From Marinomonas sp. IMCC 4694 (GTDB lineage Bacteria; Pseudomonadota; Gammaproteobacteria; Pseudomonadales; Marinomonadaceae): a DNA stretch of 64,000 bases. Below are positions 1 through 8,219 of the stretch, in pieces. The notes below the pieces were generated by a model, which was not told the origin of the DNA, made no database searches, and worked only from the letters and a program-made list of their open reading frames with translations. The stretch lies in NCBI RefSeq assembly GCF_008122525.1, contig NZ_VSRV01000001.1, positions 1,612,001 to 1,676,000 on the forward strand, written 5' to 3'. Position numbers and translations under genes: made by a program. Each line of letters opens with the position of its first letter. Within the stretch, counting starts at the first letter, position 1.

Positions 1-327
1 CGAAATGCCATTTTGACGGTAGCGCAGTTGTTAACGCCATCCCCTCTCAAAACGTTATCGGATAAGTTGTTTTTTCACCATACAGCGCACCAGGGAGGCT
101 ACGCCAAACACAGTGAAGCATTGAGACATTTTATGATCGATTTCGCTAAAATCAACCCAAATGCCACACTTGACCCCGTGTATACCTGCAAAAGTATGTT
201 TGCGGTAATGTCTGCTATGAGAGCAGGCACATGGCCGTATCGGCGAACCTTATTTATTCATACCGGCGGTTTACAGGGATGGCGGGGGTTTTCAAAAAGT
301 GACAATCCCTTTGAGGGTTCAACGTGA
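1..327 (+). CDS. PLP-dependent ACC deaminase/D-cysteine desulfhydrase-like enzyme, C-terminal part
   Basis: The reading frame is open from the first base of the window, so this is the 3' end of a longer gene. About 108 residues are visible. The tail contains LDPVYTCK and IHTGGLQG, which match the C-terminal signature of the fold-type II PLP enzymes that include 1-aminocyclopropane-1-carboxylate deaminase and D-cysteine desulfhydrase; the glycine-rich IHTGG loop normally binds the PLP phosphate. Such enzymes deaminate small amino acids in the cytosol. Substrate cannot be decided because the lysine-bearing N-terminal half lies outside the window. The gene ends with TGA about 130 bp before nadK. 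Confidence 0.75.
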   Translation, partial: RNAILTVAQLLTPSPLKTLSDKLFFHHTAHQGGYAKHSEALRHFMIDFAKINPNATLDPVYTCKSMFAVMSAMRAGTWPYRRTLFIHTGGLQGWRGFSKSDNPFEGST

Positions 328-403
328 TAGCGAAAATGCGCACCTTCATGTTAAAGTGGCGCAACTCAGGCAAACCCCCACTGTTTTAATGATGACTGTT
401 TTG

Positions 404-409
404 TATACT
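404..409 (+). promoter_or_regulatory. possible -10 element for nadK
   Basis: The hexamer TATACT preceded by TG-rich sequence lies about 48 bp before the nadK start, in the 129-bp gap after the preceding gene. No convincing -35 is seen 17 bp upstream, so this is a weak call. Confidence 0.3.
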
Positions 410-456
410 TTCGTGGGGTGGTTTGTTGGCATCGATAAACGAAAAGAGAGTGACAC

Positions 457-1338
457 ATGAGTCTTTTTAGACGTGTTGGTATTATTGCTCGGTTAGATAA
501 GCCTCAAATTCTTGATACGGTTAAGAAATTGATGGAGTATCTCCAAGATGAAAACGTAGCGCCGGTGTTGGAAGGTGAACTTGCGGCGATGATGCCGGGT
601 ATAAAAGTCGCATCTGCGCCGCTCAAAGCGCTTGGCGATCACTGTGATATGGTCATGGTAGTGGGTGGGGATGGCAGTTTTTTAGGCGCTGCTAGGGCCA
701 TTTGTCATTATGATATTCCTGTTCTTGGCATTAACCGAGGCACGCTTGGTTTTTTGACCGACGTATCGCCTCATAACCTTAAAGAAGAGTTAGACCCTAT
801 TCTTCGTGGCGAATATCACGAAGAAAAGCGCTTTATGATCGAAGCAAAAATCAAGCGTCAAAATCGACCAAGTGGAGAAGGTATTGCTTTGAATGATCTG
901 GTGCTTCACCCGGGGAAGTCGGCCAGAATGATTCGCTTTGATTTGTTCATCGACGATCAATTTGTGATGAACCAAAAATCCGATGGTTTGATCGTTGCAA
1001 CACCAACCGGTTCAACCGCCTATGCTTTGTCGGCTGGTGGTCCTATCATGTTGCCTAAACTTGACGCCTTGGTTTTGGTTCCGATGCACCCTCATACCCT
1101 AAGTAATCGCCCCATCGTGATTGATGCGAATGCGCGCATACGAATCGTCGTCAGTGAGTCAAACTTGACGTATCCGAGCGTCAGCTGTGATGGCCAGCTT
1201 AATATTACCGCGGCGCCAGGCGATGAAATCCACATCACCAAAAAAGCCGGTAACATTCGCCTTATCCATCCCAAAAACCATGATTTTTATAATGTCTGTC
1301 GTGATAAATTAGGCTGGCAATCCAGTTATCGACCTTAA
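457..1338 (+). CDS. nadK: NAD kinase
   Basis: ATP-dependent NAD kinase making NADP in the cytosol. The protein has 293 residues, the family norm for gammaproteobacteria (about 292). The diagnostic GGDGSFLGAAR motif lies at residues 70-80, with catalytic Asp72; the downstream NDLVLHP and DGLIVATPTGSTAYALSAGGP motifs form the NAD site. ATG is preceded by GAGAG at good spacing. The gene stands about 30 bp before glpG on the same strand and the two may be co-transcribed. Confidence 0.97.
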   Translation: MSLFRRVGIIARLDKPQILDTVKKLMEYLQDENVAPVLEGELAAMMPGIKVASAPLKALGDHCDMVMVVGGDGSFLGAARAICHYDIPVLGINRGTLGFLTDVSPHNLKEELDPILRGEYHEEKRFMIEAKIKRQNRPSGEGIALNDLVLHPGKSARMIRFDLFIDDQFVMNQKSDGLIVATPTGSTAYALSAGGPIMLPKLDALVLVPMHPHTLSNRPIVIDANARIRIVVSESNLTYPSVSCDGQLNITAAPGDEIHITKKAGNIRLIHPKNHDFYNVCRDKLGWQSSYRP

Positions 1339-1368
1339 TCTTTTAAAAAAGGGTACTTTCAGGGCTCT

Positions 1369-2259
1369 ATGTATTTTGTTTATCAGTTTCAACAAGCAGA
1401 AGACCCAAAAGGGTTAACCGAGGCTTTGTGGCGCCACAAAATTGCACACCAAATTGTGTTAAATAAGGCTCATAACGAACTTTGGATAATGGATCCTCAG
1501 CAACTTCCCACCGTTAAATCTTTGTTTGAGTTATGGCAGCAAGACCCGATTTTAGTACAAAAAGCCCATTTTGAGCCTGTGGCTACCTCGCTTCATTCTG
1601 GTGAGCGAGGTTTGCTCTCTCAAGTAAGATCGGCCCCTGTCACCTCTATCGTTTTGGTGTTAACCGTCTTGGTGGCGCTATTGACGCAACTAGGCGGTGA
1701 TTTGAACTCCGTTGGGTATTTCTCAATAAGTCCGCTCGAAATTAGAAATGGGCAAATTTACTTTTTCACCTTGTCACAAGTCGTTGATAAACACGAATAC
1801 TGGCGTTTTTTTTCGCCGGCTTTGTTGCACTTTAGTGTGCTTCATATTGTGTTTAATACCTTGTGGATATGGGATATTGGCGGCAAATTAGAGCGCATAT
1901 TAGGCTCATTTGTCTGGAGCCTAGGTGTCGTTATTATTGCCGTGCTCAGTAACGTTTTACAGTACTACATTAGCGGCTATCCATTGTTTGGAGGCTTGTC
2001 GGGCGTCGTGTATGGGTTAATCGGCTTTGCTTGGTTACTTCCTTTATTAGATAAACATTGGCCAACCTTGATCAGCCAACAATTGATGGCGTTTTTTATG
2101 GTCTGGCTGGCTGTTGGATATACGCCTTTGCCTGAGATGCTGGGGTTAGGGGGGATCGCCAACACGGCGCATACTATTGGCTTGTTATCCGGCATCACTC
2201 TTGCGGTGGTGTATGGGTTACTAACGAGGTTGATTGCAAGAAATACGCATCCGCAGTGA
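1369..2259 (+). CDS. glpG: rhomboid intramembrane serine protease GlpG
   Basis: Inner-membrane protease that cleaves transmembrane substrates. The 296-residue protein has an N-terminal cytosolic domain (about residues 1-85, GlpG_N type), then six hydrophobic segments. The catalytic dyad is visible: Ser211 in GGLSGVVYG and His268 in NTAHTIGLLSG; HFSVLHIVFNTLW supplies the conserved His/Asn of TM2. Length and layout match E. coli GlpG (276 aa). It follows nadK by 30 bp and precedes two small genes by a short gap, suggesting one transcript. Confidence 0.93.
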   Translation: MYFVYQFQQAEDPKGLTEALWRHKIAHQIVLNKAHNELWIMDPQQLPTVKSLFELWQQDPILVQKAHFEPVATSLHSGERGLLSQVRSAPVTSIVLVLTVLVALLTQLGGDLNSVGYFSISPLEIRNGQIYFFTLSQVVDKHEYWRFFSPALLHFSVLHIVFNTLWIWDIGGKLERILGSFVWSLGVVIIAVLSNVLQYYISGYPLFGGLSGVVYGLIGFAWLLPLLDKHWPTLISQQLMAFFMVWLAVGYTPLPEMLGLGGIANTAHTIGLLSGITLAVVYGLLTRLIARNTHPQ

Positions 2260-2290
2260 ATCAACAGATCTATTGAAGAGAGAAACAGTA

Positions 2291-2572
2291 ATGAACTTTA
2301 AAGAAATGATCGACAACATGTCACCGGAAGTTTATGTCAAATTAAAACAAGCGGTAGAGCTGGGTAAATGGCCAAATGGCGTACGTTTAACCCCTGATCA
2401 AACTGAATTGTGCTTACAGGCCATTATTACGTACGATTACGCCAACAAAGACGAAAAAGACCGTGTCGGCTACATTGACACAACGGGGCATAAAAACATC
2501 GGCGGTAAAGAAGCCAAAAAAGAAGAAGAAACGATTAAATGGGTAGGCGACAGTTCTGAGGGACAGTCTTAA
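2291..2572 (+). CDS. YeaC-like DUF1315 family protein
   Basis: Small 93-residue cytosolic protein resembling the DUF1315/YeaC family: the MIDNMSPEVYVKLKQAVELGKWPNG segment and the following LTPDQTELCLQAIITYD are typical. The function of the family is unknown. I start at the ATG at 2291, which has GAAGAGAG upstream; an open frame extends further 5' but overlaps the end of glpG and carries no family similarity. The stop TAA shares one base with the next ATG, so the two genes are translationally coupled. The C-terminus is Lys/Glu rich. Confidence 0.8.
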   Translation: MNFKEMIDNMSPEVYVKLKQAVELGKWPNGVRLTPDQTELCLQAIITYDYANKDEKDRVGYIDTTGHKNIGGKEAKKEEETIKWVGDSSEGQS

Positions 2573-3396
2573 TGTTACATGGTAACTTAAAAAAAATGTC
2601 CACCGAAGTGATGGATAAGCAGGTTTCTTATTATCTTGACTTAGGTGGCCAGCGAGTTGCGGTAAATGATCTTTTGTCAAAAAAAATTGCTTTAAACATT
2701 GATGGCACCATCCACTGCACGCATTGTAAAAAAGTCACTAAAAAATCGTTTAGCCAAGGCTTCTGTTACAACTGTTTCCGTAAGTTAGCTGCATGTGACG
2801 TGTGTATTATGAGCCCTGAAAAGTGCCACTTTCACTTAGGCACATGCCGTGAACCTGAATGGGCAGAACAATACTGTATGCAAAGCCATTACGTCTATTT
2901 GGCGAACTCTTCTGCTTTAAAAGTCGGCATAACACGGGGAGATCAATTACCAACCCGTTGGATTGACCAAGGGGCGACCCAAGCTCGTGCGCTATTTCGG
3001 GTACAAAATCGCCGCATGTCGGGGCTGGTTGAGACCCTGTTTAAAACCCTTGTTGCGGACAAAACCAATTGGCGAAACATGCTGAGAGGTAACATCATGC
3101 CGATGGACCTTGAATATGAACAAGAACGATTAATCGGACAGTTATATGAAGGCTTAGATTCATTGCAACGTGAATTTGGTTTGCAATCAATCACCGATTT
3201 ATCAGATGAAAATGAAACGCATGCGTTCATTTACCCTGTTATAGAATACCCTACAAAAATAGCCAGCTTAAACGCCGAAAAAACGCCTTTAATAGAGGGC
3301 ACCTTAATGGGCATAAAAGGCCAATATTGGCTACTCGATACCGGCGTGATCAATATTCGTAAGTACACCGGTTACCAAGCGACACTGACCTTTTAG
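2572..3396 (+). CDS. DUF2797 family protein with cysteine clusters
   Basis: A 274-residue protein of the DUF2797 type. The N-terminal half has a zinc-binding look: CTHCKK, CYNCFRK, CDVC and CHFHLGTCREPEW (residues about 43-102). The central part, VYLANSSALKVGITRG and TRWIDQGA, is reminiscent of a GIY-YIG-like fold, which some DUF2797 descriptions share, but catalytic activity is not established. It overlaps the preceding YeaC-like gene by one base and lies 12 bp before pepN. Role unknown; nucleic-acid binding is an inference from the Cys clusters. Confidence 0.75.
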   Translation: MLHGNLKKMSTEVMDKQVSYYLDLGGQRVAVNDLLSKKIALNIDGTIHCTHCKKVTKKSFSQGFCYNCFRKLAACDVCIMSPEKCHFHLGTCREPEWAEQYCMQSHYVYLANSSALKVGITRGDQLPTRWIDQGATQARALFRVQNRRMSGLVETLFKTLVADKTNWRNMLRGNIMPMDLEYEQERLIGQLYEGLDSLQREFGLQSITDLSDENETHAFIYPVIEYPTKIASLNAEKTPLIEGTLMGIKGQYWLLDTGVINIRKYTGYQATLTF

Positions 3397-3408
3397 GAGC
3401 GAGCACAC

Positions 3409-6042
3409 ATGAAAGAGAGTCAACCTTCGGCGATTTATTTAAAAGATTACACGGTACCGCCTTTTTTAATCGACAAAACAGAATTGACATTCGATCTGGA
3501 CGAAGCAACGACGATTGTTACGTCCCGTTTGCATATGCGTCGCAACCCAGCATCGGGGAAATCGACCGCGCCACTCATACTAGACGGCGGTGAAGACGTT
3601 AAGCTCATTGGTGTGGCTATGGACGACTATGCCTTGCCACCCGAAGAATATCGTATAAGCGAAAATAAGCTCATTATTACTGCCACAGCGGACGAATTCG
3701 TCTTAACGTGTGAAACCCTGATTGAGCCCCAAAACAATACACGGCTTGAAGGTTTGTACCGTTCTTCTTCGATGTTTTGCACACAGTGTGAAGCCGAAGG
3801 CTTTCGCCACATTACGTATTATTTGGATCGCCCTGACGTCATGTCGGTCTTTACCACGACAATTATTGCAGATGAATCTCGCTACCCTGTCATGCTCTCT
3901 AATGGTAACGAAGTAGAACGTGGAAAAACCGACGAAGGCAAAACGGTCGTTGTTTGGCACGACCCTTTCCCAAAGCCAGCGTATTTATTTGCCTTGGTAG
4001 CAGGGGACTTAGCGGTTAAAAAAGATGTTTTTACTACACAAAGCAATCGCGATGTTGCTTTGCAAATTTTTACTGAATCTCACAACATTGACAAAGTCGA
4101 TTACGCGATGGAAGCGCTTAAACGCTCTATGCGTTGGGACGAAGAAGCCTATGGACGCGAATACGATTTAGATATCTTTATGATCGTTGCTGTCGACGAT
4201 TTCAACATGGGCGCAATGGAAAACAAAGGCCTAAATATTTTCAATTCGTCTTGTCTATTGGCCAGCCCAGAAACGACGACCGACGACAGTTACTTACGAG
4301 TTGAGGCCATTGTTGCCCACGAATACTTCCACAACTGGTCGGGCAATCGCGTGACCTGTCGAGATTGGTTTCAATTAAGCCTAAAAGAAGGCTTCACTGT
4401 GTTTCGTGATCAGACGTTTTCAGCCGACATGCATTCTGCCACCGTCAAACGCGTTGAAGATGTGTCTTTTTTAAAGACCGCCCAATTTGCTGAAGACGCC
4501 GGCCCCATGGCACACCCTGTTCGCCCCGCGTCTTTTATTGAAATTTCTAATTTTTATACGTTAACTGTGTATGAAAAAGGTTCGGAAATTGTCCGCATGA
4601 TTCACACCTTATTAGGTGAGGAAAAATTCCGCGCAGGGTCGGATTTGTATTTTGATCGACACGATGGGCAGGCGGTTACCTGCGACGATTTTGTCGCCGC
4701 AATGCAAGAGGCATCCGGAGTGGATCTAACCCAGTTCAAGCGCTGGTATTCGCAAGCAGGAACACCGATTGTCACGGTGACTGACGAATTTGACTCGGCA
4801 ACGGGTACTTATCGCTTAACCATGAAGCAAGAAACGCCAGCAACACCTGGCCAACCCACTAAATTGCCTCTGCACATTCCGGTTCGCGTAGGGCTACTAG
4901 ACGAGCAGGGAATACCATTATCATCGGTGGTAGAAAACCTCCAAGCTGACGAGCATGTATTGCATTTGACACAGGCCGAGCAAACTATCGAGTTTACCGG
5001 GTTAAGTTGCCAGCCTGTGCCGTCGTTATTACGTGGTTTTTCCGCTCCGGTTAAATTGCGTTACGACTACTCTTCAGCCGATTTGCTGTTGTTAATGTCG
5101 ACTGACAGCGATGGTTTCAATCGTTGGAGCGCTGCACAGCAATTGGCGGTCAATGAGCTAACCACTTTAATGAGTCAGGCGATTGACGGTAAGCCGCTTG
5201 AAGTCGACTCGCAACTGGCGCAAGGTTTTAGTACCTTGTTACACGATGACACGCTGGATCCGGCGATGGTGGGCTTGATTCTTTCCCTGCCTAGCCAAGC
5301 ATACTTGTCTGAGTTGGCTAACCCCATTTATCCTGCACAGATCAAGCAAGCACGGGAGTATTTGAAACGCCAGCTAGCGAATACTTTATCGGCCGAATTT
5401 GAACGTACTTATCATCTCCATAGTATAAAGGGCGATTATCAGCCTACCGCCGAGCACATTGCACACCGCTCATTGAAGAATATTGCGCTTTCTTATTGGG
5501 TAGAAACAAAAAGTGAGCGGGCTCAACTTGCCGTGTCACACCAATTTGAGTCTGCCGATAACATGACGGATCAATTTGCTGCCTTAGGAATGGCAGTGAG
5601 TGCGCAACTGGCTGCGGCGCCCGCTATGCTTGCGGCATTTTATGAGCAATGGAAAGATGAGCCGCTGGTGGTTAATAAGTGGTTGATGCTGAGCGCCAGT
5701 CAGGATCAAGACAATGCATTAGACACCGTAAAAAGCTTGATGTCCCATCCCGCATTCGACCTTAAAAACCCCAATAAAGTGCGTTCCGTGTTGGGTGGTT
5801 TTGGTCAAAGCGTGTCTGGATTCCACAAAGAAGATGGCAGTGGCTATCGTTTCTTAGCAGATCAAATTATTTTGCTAAACAAACGTAATCCGCAGATTGC
5901 GTCAAGACTCTGTACGCCATTAACGCGTTGGAAAAAACTTCAGCCGTTGTTGGGCGAGCAAATGAAAGGCGAGTTAGAACGTATCTTGGCGGAAGATTTA
6001 TCCAAGGACGTATATGAAGTCATTTCGAAAAGTTTGGTGTAA
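3409..6042 (+). CDS. pepN: aminopeptidase N (M1 family)
   Basis: Zinc metalloprotease removing N-terminal residues from peptides in the cytosol. The 877-residue length fits the PepN family (870 in E. coli). The M1 exopeptidase motif GAMENKG is present, followed by the zinc site H304-E305-x2-H308 with the third ligand Glu327 (HEYFHNW...LKEG). Domain order is N-terminal beta domain, catalytic thermolysin-like domain, beta sandwich and alpha-helical C-terminal domain. RBS GGAGCG precedes the ATG. It closes a likely unit with the YeaC-like and DUF2797 genes. Confidence 0.97.
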   Translation: MKESQPSAIYLKDYTVPPFLIDKTELTFDLDEATTIVTSRLHMRRNPASGKSTAPLILDGGEDVKLIGVAMDDYALPPEEYRISENKLIITATADEFVLTCETLIEPQNNTRLEGLYRSSSMFCTQCEAEGFRHITYYLDRPDVMSVFTTTIIADESRYPVMLSNGNEVERGKTDEGKTVVVWHDPFPKPAYLFALVAGDLAVKKDVFTTQSNRDVALQIFTESHNIDKVDYAMEALKRSMRWDEEAYGREYDLDIFMIVAVDDFNMGAMENKGLNIFNSSCLLASPETTTDDSYLRVEAIVAHEYFHNWSGNRVTCRDWFQLSLKEGFTVFRDQTFSADMHSATVKRVEDVSFLKTAQFAEDAGPMAHPVRPASFIEISNFYTLTVYEKGSEIVRMIHTLLGEEKFRAGSDLYFDRHDGQAVTCDDFVAAMQEASGVDLTQFKRWYSQAGTPIVTVTDEFDSATGTYRLTMKQETPATPGQPTKLPLHIPVRVGLLDEQGIPLSSVVENLQADEHVLHLTQAEQTIEFTGLSCQPVPSLLRGFSAPVKLRYDYSSADLLLLMSTDSDGFNRWSAAQQLAVNELTTLMSQAIDGKPLEVDSQLAQGFSTLLHDDTLDPAMVGLILSLPSQAYLSELANPIYPAQIKQAREYLKRQLANTLSAEFERTYHLHSIKGDYQPTAEHIAHRSLKNIALSYWVETKSERAQLAVSHQFESADNMTDQFAALGMAVSAQLAAAPAMLAAFYEQWKDEPLVVNKWLMLSASQDQDNALDTVKSLMSHPAFDLKNPNKVRSVLGGFGQSVSGFHKEDGSGYRFLADQIILLNKRNPQIASRLCTPLTRWKKLQPLLGEQMKGELERILAEDLSKDVYEVISKSLV

Positions 6043-6067
6043 ATAAACGCTACATAGCCCGCCTTTG

Positions 6068-6113
6068 CCAAGCCTTTTTGTGTCGCATCATAGCGTGAAA
6101 TAGGCTTGGCTTT
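6068..6113 (+). terminator. possible terminator after pepN
   Basis: CCAAGCCT and AGGCTTGG form an inverted repeat around a 26-base loop that itself holds a small CGC/GCG stem, followed by CTTTTG. The T tract is short, so termination is only suggested. Confidence 0.4.
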
Positions 6114-6202
6114 TGATCGCTTCTTTGCATTCTAAGCGTAAATCTGTCATAAGAGAGGCAATCTAACCTATTGTCGACCTTGAGTTTGTTAAGGAGCGAA
6201 AA

Positions 6203-8026
6203 ATGAAACCCTGTAAAATGATGGTGCTTCCTATTGCATTGGGCGTGCTACTTTCTGCCTGCAGTACTTCCTCTCGTCAGCAGAGTGAGTCTGAACTTGT
6301 GTCGGATGCGAAAGAGCAAGCTGTTATCGTTGTGCCATCGCAAACCTTATCGTCGCAATCTGTTTCGCCACGTTCTATTCCATCACCCTTGTCAGAGGGT
6401 AACGGTATTGCTGTGCCGAAGTTGCCAGTTATGCGCCCTAAAGTTGACAGTAATCTCGCTAAAATCGAGACGTTAACATTGAAAATTGCGTCTTTGGGTG
6501 ATGATATACAATCAAAAAATGCCTTGATTCTTTCACTTCAGCAGCAGCTTGACGATAAAGGACAACAGCTGTTCTTGTTGAACCAATCTCTTGATGAAAA
6601 AGACCGTACTATATCAGAATTACAGAAAACGACGTCCAACGCTGAATTAATCGCGGCATTAGAAGCGCAAAAAGCCGCACGCGAAGAGCTTGAATCACGC
6701 TATACCGGATTGACGTTGGACAGTGATGTGTTGAAACGTCGTATCGCTCAATTAGAAAAAGACAACATCGCTTTGACTAATGAAAATACAAGGTTGAAGG
6801 CACAGGTTGCGCAATTGCAAACCCTGCCTGAGCCGATTTCTGCCCCTGCAACGGTTCAAGACAATCGCTTTGAAACAGGTTACTTAGCGTTACTGGACGA
6901 GAACCAATCCTTGCAACAAGAGTACTCCCGCTTGGAAGCAGACAATGAGTCAAACCAACAGCGTTTATCTTCGTTAAAAAATGAAAATCTCATTCTGGGC
7001 GGCGCTCTGTCAGACGCCAGAGCTCAACATCAGGTGCTTTGGGATAAAATTCGCTCGTTCGAGGTCAAGCAAGCACAACCGTTAGACACTTCAAAAACGC
7101 CGGTTAAAGCCATTATTACACCAACAAAATCAATCAGTGTGCCCTTGAATGCGTCGGTTACGGACGAAGCGCCACCGTCACAAATCATACCGCCTTTACA
7201 AACGACGGCTGCATTAAATTATGAGCGTGAAAATGCCCAGTTAAGACGCGATTTAGCGGATTTAAAAGCACGTGTAGAAAGGCAAAAGCGGGCGATTGCA
7301 TCGTATCAGAACGACGTTGTGAAATTGGAAGCTTCGCTCGATGAAAGTGCCAATTATGAAGCGCGCTGGAAAGAGATGGACGCTAAGTTGGCACAAGCTC
7401 AGCAAAATAATACGGCGTTGTCGATCCAAGTTAATGTGGCACAAGAAGCACTAGCAACAAGTCAGCAAGCTCTTAAGTCCCTGGCGGATACGTTAGAAAC
7501 GACTCAGCAAGCATTGCAATTGGAAGAAAATAAAGGGATTTCGGTAGCGGCATTAATCGATTCATTGGTACTGCAAACCAGCTCGACATTGAACAATGTG
7601 CAATGGCAATTGCCTAATGAAATAGCCTTGCATAATACGTTTGAGATTTTGGTGTCGGCTGATGTGCAACCGGCTTTATCTGGTCAAACATATTTTGCAG
7701 AATTGGTTACTGACAGTGACATTCAAATGATCAGTGATGGTGTTGCCAGTGCAGTGGTACAAAATGGTCGCTTACAATGGCGCTGGCGTGTGGCGGGACT
7801 CAATGAAAAACCAAAAGCCCAACTTAATTTATTCGTCACACAACAGATAAACTTTCAAGAGCAAGTGATTGAGCGACATCTCTATCGGGCTAATCAAACG
7901 CTGTCGCTTATCAATACAAACTTATTCGAAAAATACGGTTACTGGGGCATGGCTATTTTATTAGGACTATTAGGTGGTTTTCTTATCGGTCGTATTAATA
8001 AATCAAGAAACGCAGCTAACGCTTAA
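6203..8026 (+). CDS. large coiled-coil lipoprotein with C-terminal membrane segment, function unknown
   Basis: Not recognised as a named family. The 607-residue protein starts with a lipoprotein signal (LGVLLSAC, lipidated Cys about residue 20). Residues about 85-270 and 335-470 are long heptad-like coiled coils rich in Gln, Glu, Lys and Ala, separated by a Pro/Thr-rich linker (about 285-330). A beta-rich segment with LNNVQWQLPNEIALHNTF follows. The extreme C-terminus, GMAILLGLLGGFLIGRINKS, is a strong transmembrane helix with positive charges after it. Double anchoring (lipid at one end, helix at the other) suggests an envelope spacer or scaffold. ATG has AAGGAGCG upstream. It lies alone between pepN and metH. 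Confidence 0.7.
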   Translation: MKPCKMMVLPIALGVLLSACSTSSRQQSESELVSDAKEQAVIVVPSQTLSSQSVSPRSIPSPLSEGNGIAVPKLPVMRPKVDSNLAKIETLTLKIASLGDDIQSKNALILSLQQQLDDKGQQLFLLNQSLDEKDRTISELQKTTSNAELIAALEAQKAAREELESRYTGLTLDSDVLKRRIAQLEKDNIALTNENTRLKAQVAQLQTLPEPISAPATVQDNRFETGYLALLDENQSLQQEYSRLEADNESNQQRLSSLKNENLILGGALSDARAQHQVLWDKIRSFEVKQAQPLDTSKTPVKAIITPTKSISVPLNASVTDEAPPSQIIPPLQTTAALNYERENAQLRRDLADLKARVERQKRAIASYQNDVVKLEASLDESANYEARWKEMDAKLAQAQQNNTALSIQVNVAQEALATSQQALKSLADTLETTQQALQLEENKGISVAALIDSLVLQTSSTLNNVQWQLPNEIALHNTFEILVSADVQPALSGQTYFAELVTDSDIQMISDGVASAVVQNGRLQWRWRVAGLNEKPKAQLNLFVTQQINFQEQVIERHLYRANQTLSLINTNLFEKYGYWGMAILLGLLGGFLIGRINKSRNAANA

Positions 8027-8080
8027 GATTCCCAGTCTAATAAGGCTTACTGATTTTTTAATTAAGTAAGCTTGCCTCTT

Positions 8081-8115
8081 AAAGTGTACGGTTTAACTTA
8101 AAAATCGTGCACTTT
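8081..8115 (+). repeat. 10-bp inverted repeat in the pepN-side leader of metH
   Basis: AAAGTGTACG at 8081-8090 pairs with CGTGCACTTT at 8106-8115 (one T-G wobble) around a 15-base loop. No T tract follows, so it is not a standard terminator. It sits about 105 bp before metH and could be an mRNA hairpin or an operator; which one is unknown. Confidence 0.4.
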
Positions 8116-8219
8116 GATGTCTTCCTCGGATCATTCAATTCTTCATTACTTTTTTTCAACGCGAAATGCATGGCTTTTCGGTATAGTACTCTCGCATATT
8201 CTTTTTTGAGGTGGTGAGA

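Noticed and set aside
2234..2290. Longer N-terminus for the YeaC-like gene
   Set aside because: Overlaps glpG end and has no RBS; ATG 2291 does.
8027..8219. SAM riboswitch upstream of metH
   Set aside because: No SAM-I/II/III core could be matched; only a simple hairpin is present.
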